Source: Natrinema sp. DC36 (GTDB lineage Archaea; Halobacteriota; Halobacteria; Halobacteriales; Natrialbaceae). From it: a stretch of DNA of 64,000 bases. The notes beneath the pieces are model-generated. The model worked only from the letters and a program-made list of their open reading frames with translations. It did no database searches and had not been told where the DNA came from. The stretch covers positions 2,232,001 to 2,296,000 of the forward strand of contig NZ_CP084472.1 in NCBI RefSeq assembly GCF_020405225.1, written 5' to 3'. The translations under genes were made by a program, and so were the position numbers. Every line of letters starts with the position of its first letter. Position 1 is the stretch's first letter. Shown in pieces: positions 9,120-17,217 of the stretch.

Positions 9120-10187
9120 CTACTCGCCGTCCTCGAGCACGTCGTCGATCCACTGCTCCGGGACGACTCGTATCTGACTGTCGGCCTGTAGCGAGTCGGC
9201 GGTGACGAACACGATTTCGTCGCCGGAGGCGACGGCCATCCCGCCGCCCGCGACGGAATCCCAGTGGTTCAACACGGTGTCGGGAATCGTCAGGGTTCGC
9301 TCGCCGTCGATCTCGGTGCTCGCGACGTAGCGGATTCCGCCACCGTCCTGAATCGGGTCGAATTCCTGTGAGACGAAGACGGCGTCGTCGTCCTCGCGAA
9401 TCCCCCAGAACGCTTCGGATCTGAGCGACAGAATGTGTTGATCGAACGCGCGCTGGGGGACCGGTATTTCACTGCTGTGTTCGTCGAACGAAGCCGCACC
9501 CAGTCGCTCGTACGATTCGGTTGATTCGGTTTCGGCGCTGTCGGGACTGTCGGATACGCTCCCGGTACTGTCGGGACTTTCCGATTCGCTCTCAGTAGTA
9601 GTGGACTCGCTCTCGAGACCGTCGGACTCGCTGTCAGGCTCAGTGGACTCGTTCGCCACGTCCGCGAGTCGCTCCTCGTCGGTGCCGGTCTCGACGACGT
9701 CCGACTGATCGATCCCGGTCGCGTCGATATCGTTCTCGAGGTCGGGACTCGAGTCCACGTCCTCGATGTCGATGCTGGTCCCGGCGACGCGCTGGGCCTC
9801 GTCACCGGTGTGCCGGCCGCCGCCGGCGTCTCGGTCCTCGAGGTCGTCGATCTCGGGTCCGGTGCTGACGACGTCCGTCTGATCGATGTCGGCTCGAGTC
9901 TCGTCGCGCCTCCCGTCCGCCCGCCGCTGGGCGATCGCGACCGCGAGGAGTACGCCGCCCAGAGCGAGCTGGCCGACGCCGTGCTCGCGATTCCCCCGTC
10001 GGAGCGCTCTGATGCCGCGGAGGAGACTCACTCCGCCGCCGATACCCGCCGGGAGGCCCGATTCGATACCCCCTCGGGCGGACTGGAGCGCCCTCGAGAC
10101 GCCCTCGCGGCTGAGTTTCGATTCGCTGTGCTCGGATTCGGTCGCGGGACTGTCGCCGGTTTCGGTGGTGGGATCTCGCTTGCTCAT
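9120..10187 (-). CDS. Hypothetical acidic protein with one hydrophobic segment and internal repeats
   Basis: I do not recognise this family. The start chosen is the ATG at 10187 (MSKRDPTTETG); longer in-frame starts lack acidic composition. The 355-residue protein has a hydrophobic stretch near residues 90-103 (GQLALGGVLLAVAIAQ). A low-complexity Ser/Glu/Asp linker spans about residues 180-245. A C-terminal region of about 105 residues (from IPVPQRAFDQ) looks folded. A short motif IDQ(T/S)DVV(S/E)TG occurs twice in the linker, about 60 residues apart. The protein may be membrane-anchored with the C-terminal domain on one face. The next gene upstream on the same strand is built similarly. Confidence 0.72.
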   Translation of the reverse strand: MSKRDPTTETGDSPATESEHSESKLSREGVSRALQSARGGIESGLPAGIGGGVSLLRGIRALRRGNREHGVGQLALGGVLLAVAIAQRRADGRRDETRADIDQTDVVSTGPEIDDLEDRDAGGGRHTGDEAQRVAGTSIDIEDVDSSPDLENDIDATGIDQSDVVETGTDEERLADVANESTEPDSESDGLESESTTTESESESPDSTGSVSDSPDSAETESTESYERLGAASFDEHSSEIPVPQRAFDQHILSLRSEAFWGIREDDDAVFVSQEFDPIQDGGGIRYVASTEIDGERTLTIPDTVLNHWDSVAGGGMAVASGDEIVFVTADSLQADSQIRVVPEQWIDDVLEDGE

Positions 10188-10327
10188 GTTCGAGTTAGCT
10201 GTTTCGATCCGTCGCAGGCGGTCTATCGAGTAGTGAGAACGCGGTGACGGCATGGAACGCATCTGGCCAGTGGTGGCTGGCTGCTGGTGGGTGACACCCG
10301 TCTCGTGAGGGCGAGCCAGTTCCCGAT

Positions 10328-10690
10328 TCAGCTCTCGGCGCTCGAGTCACCGTCTCCCGTGCTATCGGCGAACTCGTCGGTCTCCTCTTCGGCCGACGAC
10401 TGGACGTCGTCCATATCGACGGCGGAGCTGACTTCCTCCTCGTTGATCGCCCGCTCGAGGGTCCCCGTGTCGGTCACCGCACCCAGCCCCTTCTCCTCGA
10501 CCGCGGACTGGATCTCCCCGGCGTCGATCGCCGAATCGACGTTCCCGCCGTTCGTCGCCGATTTCAGCGCTCGTCGGACGATCAGGTAGCCCGCGAGCGC
10601 CGCGCCGCCGGTCGCGATCGCGCCCGGAACCCCGTAACGTTTGTAGCCGAATTTGACCGCTTTCTTGCCGATCGTGTAGGCGCCAATCAT
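10328..10690 (-). CDS. Small membrane-anchored hypothetical protein
   Basis: The start is set at the ATG at 10690 (MIGAYTIGKKAVKFGYKRYG), giving 120 residues. A basic N-terminus is followed by a hydrophobic stretch (GAIATGGAALAGYLIVRRAL, about residues 22-41). An acidic, Ser-rich tail follows, with loosely repeated units AIDAGEIQSAVEE, AINEEEVSSAVD and VDMDDVQSSAEE. The positive-inside pattern suggests that the tail faces outward or is a docking region. It lies directly upstream of, and in the same direction as, the repeat-containing hypothetical protein at 9120-10187. The two may work together. The function is unknown. Confidence 0.72.
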   Translation of the reverse strand: MIGAYTIGKKAVKFGYKRYGVPGAIATGGAALAGYLIVRRALKSATNGGNVDSAIDAGEIQSAVEEKGLGAVTDTGTLERAINEEEVSSAVDMDDVQSSAEEETDEFADSTGDGDSSAES

Positions 10691-10937
10691 GGATACGGAT
10701 TGCACTGGAACGGGCAAGAGGGCGAGGCTTTCGTACGGAAGTCGCGATCGTCGTCAGGAACGATCGGTGAGGCGATGGTGAACCGCAGAGTCCGACCCGA
10801 GTACATCTATATAGACTTCGGCTTCACTGGCTGCACGTCGTTCTATTCGGCCCGTTTTCCCCGGGTAGAATCGCGATACCACCGGTCTAGATCGGGTACT
10901 ACAGAGCCGCTCGCTGTTCTCTATAGATTTGGCTATA

Positions 10938-10943
10938 TTTATA
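10938..10943 (+). promoter_or_regulatory. TATA box of the PhoU/AbrB regulator gene
   Basis: TTTATA lies inside a longer AT-rich stretch, about 25 bases before the ATG at 10968. That spacing predicts a leaderless transcript, the commonest arrangement in haloarchaea. It also supports the choice of METRKV as the true N-terminus. Confidence 0.7.
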
Positions 10944-10967
10944 TTCGAGCGGGCTACATCCGGCCAC

Positions 10968-11963
10968 ATGGAGACGCGAAAGGTCCAGGTGACGGGCGGG
11001 TCGACGTACACCGTCTCGCTGCCGAAAACGTGGGCAACCGACAACGACGTCAGCGCCGGCACGACCGTCGAGTTCTACCCCGAAGACAGCGCGCTGTTGC
11101 TGACGCCCCAGAGCGAAACGGAGCGCCAGGAGGGCACCCTCGATATCTCGAGCATCGAGGGCGAACGCCTGACCCGCGCTGTCATGACGATGTACGTCAG
11201 CGGTTTCGACATCATCAGACTCGAGGCGGGGCGCATTACGACCGACCAGCGCCGGGCGATCCGCAGCGCGACCCAGGGGCTGGTCGGCGTCGAAGTCCTC
11301 GAGGAGACCACCGACAGCGTGGTCATCCAGGACCTCCTCGATTCCTCGGAGCTATCGATCGTCAACGCCGTCACGCGGATGCGCCTGATCGCCCAATCGA
11401 TGCTCGAGGACGCAGTGACCGCGCTGATCGAGAACGACGACGACATCGCTCGCGACGTGATCGAGCGCGACGACGACGTCGACCGGCTCTGGCTCGTCGT
11501 CTCGCGGATCTTCCGCGCCACCCTGCGGTCGCCCCGCGCCGCCGAGGAACTCGGCGTCCCGCGCGAGGACTGTTTCGACTTCCACTCGAGCGCCCGCCAG
11601 CTCGAGCGCGTCGCCGACCACGCCGCCAAGATCAGCAACATCGCGCTCAAGCTCGAGGAGATCCCCGAGCCGGTCGCCGAGGCGCTCGAGGAGCTGCATA
11701 CGGACGCCTCAACCGTCCTCGAGAAGGCGATGGACGCCCTGTTCGCCGAGGAAACGGAGGACGCGAACCGGCTCGGCCACGACGCCCGGGAGGCCGTCCT
11801 CGAGATCGACGAGCACACCCGCCAGATCGACGATATGCTCCGGGATCTCGACTCGGTACAGGCCCAGTCGCTGGGGTTGATCGTCGACTCGCTGTCCAGG
11901 AGCGCCGACTACGGCGGCAACATCGCCGAGACGGCGCTACAGAAGGCGGCACCGCGGCCCTGA
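10968..11963 (+). CDS. PhoU-domain regulator with N-terminal AbrB/SpoVT DNA-binding domain
   Basis: This is a phosphate-response type regulator of 331 residues. The N-terminus METRKVQVTGGSTYTVSLPKTWA is the swapped-hairpin AbrB DNA-binding fold. Two PhoU-like helical repeats follow, at about residues 110-200 and 215-310. They contain the acidic motifs ERDDDVDRLW and EIDEHTRQID, which bind metal in PhoU proteins. Haloarchaeal proteins of this build often sit beside pstSCAB transporters, but no transporter is visible here, so this copy may act at a distance or sense something else. The start is supported by the TATA box 25 bases upstream. Confidence 0.92.
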   Translation: METRKVQVTGGSTYTVSLPKTWATDNDVSAGTTVEFYPEDSALLLTPQSETERQEGTLDISSIEGERLTRAVMTMYVSGFDIIRLEAGRITTDQRRAIRSATQGLVGVEVLEETTDSVVIQDLLDSSELSIVNAVTRMRLIAQSMLEDAVTALIENDDDIARDVIERDDDVDRLWLVVSRIFRATLRSPRAAEELGVPREDCFDFHSSARQLERVADHAAKISNIALKLEEIPEPVAEALEELHTDASTVLEKAMDALFAEETEDANRLGHDAREAVLEIDEHTRQIDDMLRDLDSVQAQSLGLIVDSLSRSADYGGNIAETALQKAAPRP

Positions 11964-12110
11964 CACGTTCGATCCGCACCAGTCAGCGTCCCCGTCGGCC
12001 CGATCCGCAGTAGCGTCGCGGACGGGCGGGAAAGCTACTACTATCTCCTCCTGAAATCGAATACTGATGGCTTCCCGAGCGGCTCCGCCGACGGTCGCGG
12101 AGGGGGTACC

Positions 12111-13508
12111 GTGACGAACCGCCCGCTGTCGGCGCTCGCTCGAGTCCGACCAGCGCTCACGCGCACCCGGATTCGGGCCGGCTTCGGCATCGTCGTTCTG
12201 CTCTCGACCGCCGTCGTCGCCGCTGCGGCGTCGGGCGGCCTCTCGACGGCGTCGAAAGAGGCTGTCCCGGAGGCACCGCCGACCGAGAACCACACGGTCG
12301 TGACCGAATCGGGTCGCGCCGGGACGATCACCGCCTACGCGCCCAGCGGCGAGATCCGCTACTACAACAACTCGCGAACGAAGTACTTCGACGTCGATCC
12401 GGTCGAGGGCGATCCGCTGACCGTCGAATACACTGCGACCGATACGATCCACACGGAAGGGGCCAACTGCGGCGATCCGCCGTGCGCCAGGAACGTCATC
12501 GAGCGTGCCGACCTCGAGACCGGCGCGGTCGAGGTCGTCTACGAACGCTACGATCACAAGGAGACCGCCGCCGAGTGGCACGACGTGGACCGTATCGACG
12601 AGCGCCACGTTCTCGTCGCCGACATCGTCGCGGATCAGGTCTTCATCGTCGACACGGAGACCGAGATCGTCGAGTGGCTCTGGGACGCCCAGAGCGAGTT
12701 CCCGCTGGAGAGCGGCCACTCGTTCCCGAACGACTGGACGCACATCAACGACGTCGAATACATCGAGGACGGCCGGATGGAAGGCCGGATCATGGTCAGT
12801 GTTCGAAACCAGAATCGGGTCGTCTTCCTCGACCGGGAAGAGGGCCTGCTCGAGGGGTGGACCCTCGGCGGCGAGAACGACGCCGACGTTCTGAACGAAC
12901 AGCACAACCCCGACTTCATCCCCGAGAGTCGAGGCGGACCGGCCGTCCTCGTCGCCGACTCCGAGAACGGTCAGATCAAGGAGTTCCAGCGCGAGGATGG
13001 CGAGTGGAACCGAAGCTGGCTGTGGGAAGACGATCGGATCCAATGGCCCCGCGACGCGGACCGACTTCCGAACGGGAACACCTTGATCACCGACACCCAC
13101 GGCAACCGCGTTGTGGCCGTCAACGAATCGGGCGACATCGTCTGGGAGGTCGAGTCGACACTCCCCTACGAAGCCGAGCGCCTCGAGACCGGTGCCGAAA
13201 GCGAGAGTGGCCGGAGCGCCCGGGAACTCGGCCTCGAGTCCCGAACGGTAACCGAAGACGACGGCGGAACCGGCGGCTTCGGGATCGACCCGTTCGCGTT
13301 CCTCGGCGGCATCGTCGAGTCGATCCTCCCCCATCGGATCTATAACGCGTTGATCTTCGTCGCGCCGGTCTGGATCGGCAAAACTGCAGCCGCCGCTATC
13401 GCCGTCGGACTCCTGACGGGGCTGACCTGGGCGGGTCTCGAGATCAGATGGACACTCCGCGATGCCGGTATCTGGTTCCGCCTCCCCGTCTCCCGCGAAC
13501 GGGAGTAG
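12111..13508 (+). CDS. Arylsulfotransferase-like (ASST family) membrane-anchored protein
   Basis: This 465-residue protein begins with a basic stretch and a membrane segment (about residues 22-42). A beta-propeller-like domain follows, with repeated blades such as HDVDRIDERHVLVADIVADQVFIVD and RDADRLPNGNTLITDTHGNRVVAVN. A second membrane segment near residues 420-445 precedes a short basic tail. The W-x-H-x-N sequence WTHINDVEYIEDG is typical of the arylsulfotransferase/ASST-like propellers. The bacterial enzymes transfer sulfate between phenols. Whether this protein is catalytic is unclear, and it could be a non-enzymatic propeller. The start is a GTG. Confidence 0.85.
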   Translation: MTNRPLSALARVRPALTRTRIRAGFGIVVLLSTAVVAAAASGGLSTASKEAVPEAPPTENHTVVTESGRAGTITAYAPSGEIRYYNNSRTKYFDVDPVEGDPLTVEYTATDTIHTEGANCGDPPCARNVIERADLETGAVEVVYERYDHKETAAEWHDVDRIDERHVLVADIVADQVFIVDTETEIVEWLWDAQSEFPLESGHSFPNDWTHINDVEYIEDGRMEGRIMVSVRNQNRVVFLDREEGLLEGWTLGGENDADVLNEQHNPDFIPESRGGPAVLVADSENGQIKEFQREDGEWNRSWLWEDDRIQWPRDADRLPNGNTLITDTHGNRVVAVNESGDIVWEVESTLPYEAERLETGAESESGRSARELGLESRTVTEDDGGTGGFGIDPFAFLGGIVESILPHRIYNALIFVAPVWIGKTAAAAIAVGLLTGLTWAGLEIRWTLRDAGIWFRLPVSRERE

Positions 13509-13579
13509 CGCGGTCGGTGGCCTCCGCTGCTCCGTGGGTGGGACCATCTCCGTCTCGTCGGTGAGGGAGAGCGAACCGG

Positions 13580-13918
13580 TCAGACGTCCTTCTGTCCGAC
13601 CTCCAGCGATCGAGTGCGGTTCGAGGGGGAGAGCCGCGTCCGTACGGCGCGTCCGCCGACGGCGACCAGCGAGGCGAGAATCAGGAACGAGCAGAAGTAC
13701 CACGGCTTGGATTGTATCACTGTGAGTCCCCTCGTGGAGGCGGGGACGATGCCGAGCGCCAGCAGATAGAACGCGGTGAGAAGAGCGAGCGACGACTGGC
13801 GGTAGCCGTGCCAGTAGATGACTCCGATGAGAACGCCAGACAGGAGACCGAGTTGGCCCGAATGAAGTTCGGGAACGGTACTGAAAATCGACGATAGGAC
13901 GGTCTCGACGGTAGCCAT
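13580..13918 (-). CDS. Small integral membrane protein
   Basis: The ATG at 13918 gives a 112-residue protein, MATVETVLSSIF onwards, with three hydrophobic segments (about residues 22-37, 43-60 and 73-90). A basic, Arg-rich C-terminal tail follows. The composition is clearly membrane-like and continuous across the frame, which supports it being real. It is divergent from the RPA operon and convergent with the ASST-like gene. I do not recognise a family or a function. Confidence 0.72.
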   Translation of the reverse strand: MATVETVLSSIFSTVPELHSGQLGLLSGVLIGVIYWHGYRQSSLALLTAFYLLALGIVPASTRGLTVIQSKPWYFCSFLILASLVAVGGRAVRTRLSPSNRTRSLEVGQKDV

Positions 13919-14099
13919 TCGTATTGCTCTCCGACGGGACCGTTCTATGCTGTGGCCTGCAAATCGACAGCTACTATGACGAGTCAACCGCGACACTATG
14001 GGTGCTGATCGTTGCCGAGACACCGACGACGAATATCGGCGACTTCGTCGACGTCGTCGGTCGGTCGACCTGTTCACTTTCGCCCTCCTCCGGGAACGC

Positions 14100-14107
14100 T
14101 TTTTACG
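14100..14107 (+). promoter_or_regulatory. TATA box of the RPA operon
   Basis: TTTTTACG is centred about 26 bases before the rpa ATG at 14129. This spacing fits a leaderless transcript and supports the start MELDDHAEDL over longer in-frame starts. Confidence 0.65.
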
Positions 14108-14128
14108 CCCCAACTCGAAAGGCAAGTG

Positions 14129-15403
14129 ATGGAACTCGACGATCATGCCGAGGATCTCGCCTCCGACCTCGGTGTTGACAAAGAGGAGGTCAAAGACGAC
14201 CTGCAGAATCTGGTGGAGTACAGCGTCCCGATCGACGAGGCGAAACAGAGCCTCCGGCGGAAGTACGGCGGCGGGTCCAGCGGCGGTGGCGGCGCGCCGT
14301 CGGCGAAGGATATCGCCGAAATCACGACCGACGACGGCAACGTCACCGTCACGGGCGTCGTCCTGACTGCGGGCGAACGATCGATCCGCTATCAGGGCTC
14401 CGATCACGTCATCGTCGAAGGCCGACTGGCCGACGAGACCGGCGTCATCGACTACACCGCGTGGGAGGACTTCGGCCTCTCGCCGGGCGACACGATCACC
14501 GCGGGCAACGCGGGCGTCCGCGAGTGGGACGGCGAACCCGAACTCAACCTCGGCGAGAGCACCTCACTGTCCTTCATCGAGGAGTCCCTCGAGGTACCCT
14601 ACGAGAGCGGCGGCGACGCGCAACTGGCCGAGCTCCGGACCGGTGACCGCGCGGTCACCATCGAGGTCAGCGTCCTCGAGTGCGAGCGAAAGACGATCGA
14701 CGGCCGCGACGGCGAGACGGACATCCTGAGCGGCGTCTTCGGCGACGAGAGCGGGCGGCTCCCCTTCACGAACTGGGATCCGGCCCCCGAAATCGAAGAC
14801 GGCGGCACGGTCCGCATCGAAAACGCCTACGTACAGGAGTTCCGTGGGGTACCCGAGGTCAACGTCTCGGAATTCTCGCGAGTCTCCGCACTCGACCGCG
14901 AGATCGATGTCGGAACCAACACGTCGACGATGGACGTCGGCGACGCCGTCGCTACCGGCGGCATCTACGACGTCGAAGTCATTGGGAACCTGCTCGCGGT
15001 CCGCGACGGCTCCGGACTCATTCAGCGCTGTCCGGAGTGTTACCGGGTTATCCAGAAGGGGCAGTGCCGAACCCACGGCGACGTCGACGGGATCGACGAC
15101 CTGCGCGTCAAGGCGATCCTCGACGACGGCACCGGGACCGTCACCGTCGTCCTCGACGACGAACTCACCGAACGGGTCTACGACGGCACCCTGGACGACG
15201 CCCTCGAGCAGGCCCGCGAGGCGATGGACCAGGAGGTCGTCGCGGATCGGATCCGCGAGCGCATCGTCGGCCGCGAGTACCGCGTCCGGGGGCACCTCTC
15301 GGTCGACGAGTACGGCGCGAATCTCGACGCCGAGCTATTCGAAGCGAGCGACGACGATCCGGCCGCCCGTGCGACTGCCTTCCTCGAGGAGGTGGACGCA
15401 TGA
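14129..15403 (+). CDS. rpa1: Single-stranded DNA-binding protein, replication factor A (RPA) large-subunit type
   Basis: This protein binds and protects single-stranded DNA during replication and repair. It has 424 residues. A short N-terminal helical region is followed by three OB-fold segments, roughly at residues 60-160, 170-265 and 280-424. A zinc finger C301-x2-C304-x8-C313-x2-H316 lies in the last one, as in archaeal RPA41-type proteins. The stop codon overlaps the start of the next gene (ATGA), so the RPA-associated protein is translationally coupled. In Haloferax volcanii, RPA genes sit in operons with such partners (Stroud, Liddell and Allers, recalled). The symbol is by analogy to that operon. 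Confidence 0.93.
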   Translation: MELDDHAEDLASDLGVDKEEVKDDLQNLVEYSVPIDEAKQSLRRKYGGGSSGGGGAPSAKDIAEITTDDGNVTVTGVVLTAGERSIRYQGSDHVIVEGRLADETGVIDYTAWEDFGLSPGDTITAGNAGVREWDGEPELNLGESTSLSFIEESLEVPYESGGDAQLAELRTGDRAVTIEVSVLECERKTIDGRDGETDILSGVFGDESGRLPFTNWDPAPEIEDGGTVRIENAYVQEFRGVPEVNVSEFSRVSALDREIDVGTNTSTMDVGDAVATGGIYDVEVIGNLLAVRDGSGLIQRCPECYRVIQKGQCRTHGDVDGIDDLRVKAILDDGTGTVTVVLDDELTERVYDGTLDDALEQAREAMDQEVVADRIRERIVGREYRVRGHLSVDEYGANLDAELFEASDDDPAARATAFLEEVDA

Positions 15404-17208
15404 GCGCGAACGGCGACGGTGACGACGAGATTCCGGGGCGAGAACTCGCCTACCGGCTCTTCGCTGCCGAGTACGACGACGCCTCGTTCTCCTACGCGGA
15501 GAGCGACGAGGAACGCGCGCCGAACTACGTGATCACGCCGACCGGCGCGCGACTCAACCGCGTCTTCGCCGTCGGAACGCTGACCGAAGTCACGTCGGTC
15601 AACGACGAGATGGTTCGGGCCCGCGTCGTCGACCCGACCGGCGCGTTCGTCGTCTACGCCGGCCAGTACCAGCCCGACGAACTGGCCTTCCTCGAGCAGG
15701 CCGAGCCCCCTGCGTTCGTCGCGGTGACGGGAAAGGCCCGGACCTTCCAGCCCGACGATTCGGATCAGGTCTACACCTCGATCCGGCCGGAGAGCATCGC
15801 GACGGTCGACGCCGACACCCGGGACCGCTGGGTCGTCAGCGCGGCCGAGCAGACCCTCGATCGCATCGGTACCTACGCCGGCGCTGCCGACCTCGAAGGA
15901 AGCGCGGAGCCACGCTCCGCGGACAGTCGAGCGGCGAAGCCGCGAGACGCGGATAGCGACACACTGACCAACGCCCTCCTCGAGGCCGGCGTCGAATCCG
16001 GCCTCGCGACGGGGATTCCCCTCGCACAGGAGCACTACGGAACGACGCCGTCGTACCTCGCGGCGCTGCGAGCGTGTGCGCTCGAGGCGGTCGAAGTCGT
16101 CGCGGGCGAGCGCGATCAGGTGAGCGGACTCGCTATCGCACCCGACGCGACGAGCCCCGAATTCGACGCGTCCTTCGCATCGCTCGCCGACCTCGACGGC
16201 GTCGATACCGACGCGATCGAGGCCAGTCTCGAGTCCGAAGCCGAAACCAAACCCGAATCCGAACCCGAGTCGACGGAGGCGGTCGCGGCGACGACCGACG
16301 GGAGCGGCACGGCTGCGGTCGACCCCGAGGACACGCATTCCGGCTCCGCGGCCGGAACGGCGACGAGTGACGATCCCGCGACTACCGACATCGATGCGGA
16401 ACTCGAGGCCGAGACAGCCGAAGCCGAACCCGTCTCCGAGTCGGACGACACCGATGAATTCGACGGTACCGACGACTCTCCCGAGGCCGAGCCCGACAGT
16501 GACGGGACAGCGAGCGAGGTCGACGACGAGACTGCCGACGTCGCGGCGTCGGAATCCGACGACAGTGATGGCGAAACGGACGACAGCGATGACGAAACCG
16601 ACGACGAACTCGGCGACTTCGACGCCGGCGATGTCGACGACGGCATGTACGAAATGGACGAGTCGGAACGCGAACAGCTCGAGGAAGAGTTCGGCACGGA
16701 GTTCACCGCCGGCTCCGAGGTCGACGAGCCCGGAGAAGCGGAAATCGACGTTCCCGAGCCCGAAGACGCCGCGGCCGATGAGCCCGAGGCAGAATCGGAG
16801 TCGGGCGACGACGAACCCGACGACGGCGACGCGATCACCGGTGGGGAATCCGCCGAGTCCGACGACGATATCGGTGCACCACCGGAATCCGGACTCGAGG
16901 ACGCGGAATCGGACGAAGCCGCCGAGTCGGAGTCCGGAGCCGACGAGGAATCCGAAACCGACGACGCCGAACCCGACGACGAGCCGGTCTCGAACGACGA
17001 ACCGGCCGAGGACGTCGATCTCGAGGCCGCCGTCGTCGAGACGATGACCGAACTCGACGACGGCGACGGTGCCGATCGGACGGAGCTGATCGAGACGGTC
17101 GCCGCCGACACGGGGGCGCCCGCCGACGACGTGGAGGACGCCATCCAGGACGCGCTGATGGGCGGCCAGTGTTACGAGCCCGACGACGAGACGCTGAAGG
17201 CCATCTGA
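15400..17208 (+). CDS. rpap1: RPA-associated protein (COG3390 family) with long acidic linker
   Basis: This is the partner of RPA in haloarchaeal ssDNA-binding complexes. It has 602 residues. The N-terminal OB-fold-like domain spans about residues 10-150 (YVITPTGARLNRVFAVGTLTEV). A short Ala/Arg-rich insert follows at residues 168-187, then a helical region to about residue 270. An extremely Asp/Glu/Ser-rich linker runs over roughly residues 285-545. A C-terminal winged-helix-like segment ends it (about 550-602). The insert is encoded by palindromic DNA (see the repeat at 15903-15943). The start overlaps the rpa stop by four bases. The acidic linker resembles protein-interaction tails of SSBs, which is inference. 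Confidence 0.9.
   Translation: MSANGDGDDEIPGRELAYRLFAAEYDDASFSYAESDEERAPNYVITPTGARLNRVFAVGTLTEVTSVNDEMVRARVVDPTGAFVVYAGQYQPDELAFLEQAEPPAFVAVTGKARTFQPDDSDQVYTSIRPESIATVDADTRDRWVVSAAEQTLDRIGTYAGAADLEGSAEPRSADSRAAKPRDADSDTLTNALLEAGVESGLATGIPLAQEHYGTTPSYLAALRACALEAVEVVAGERDQVSGLAIAPDATSPEFDASFASLADLDGVDTDAIEASLESEAETKPESEPESTEAVAATTDGSGTAAVDPEDTHSGSAAGTATSDDPATTDIDAELEAETAEAEPVSESDDTDEFDGTDDSPEAEPDSDGTASEVDDETADVAASESDDSDGETDDSDDETDDELGDFDAGDVDDGMYEMDESEREQLEEEFGTEFTAGSEVDEPGEAEIDVPEPEDAAADEPEAESESGDDEPDDGDAITGGESAESDDDIGAPPESGLEDAESDEAAESESGADEESETDDAEPDDEPVSNDEPAEDVDLEAAVVETMTELDDGDGADRTELIETVAADTGAPADDVEDAIQDALMGGQCYEPDDETLKAI
15903..15943 (+). repeat. Pair of trinucleotide-loop hairpins inside the RPA-associated protein gene
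   Basis: CGCGGAGC (15903-15910) pairs exactly with GCTCCGCG (15914-15921) across the loop CAC. Ten bases on, GCGGC (15931-15935) pairs with GCCGC (15939-15943) across GAA. The block keeps the reading frame and encodes residues 168-187 (rich in Ala, Arg, Ser and Asp). It lies between a folded domain and a helical segment. The design matches hairpins in the intergenic repeat at 57.9-58.1 kb, which suggests an inserted repeat element rather than ordinary coding sequence. Confidence 0.65.
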
Positions 17209-17217
17209 GCGGCCGCG

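Noticed and set aside
16200-17040. Asp/Glu/Ser-codon-rich stretch in the RPA-associated protein gene as a DNA repeat
   Set aside because: It is degenerate, coding, and typical of acidic linkers. No regular repeat unit could be seen.
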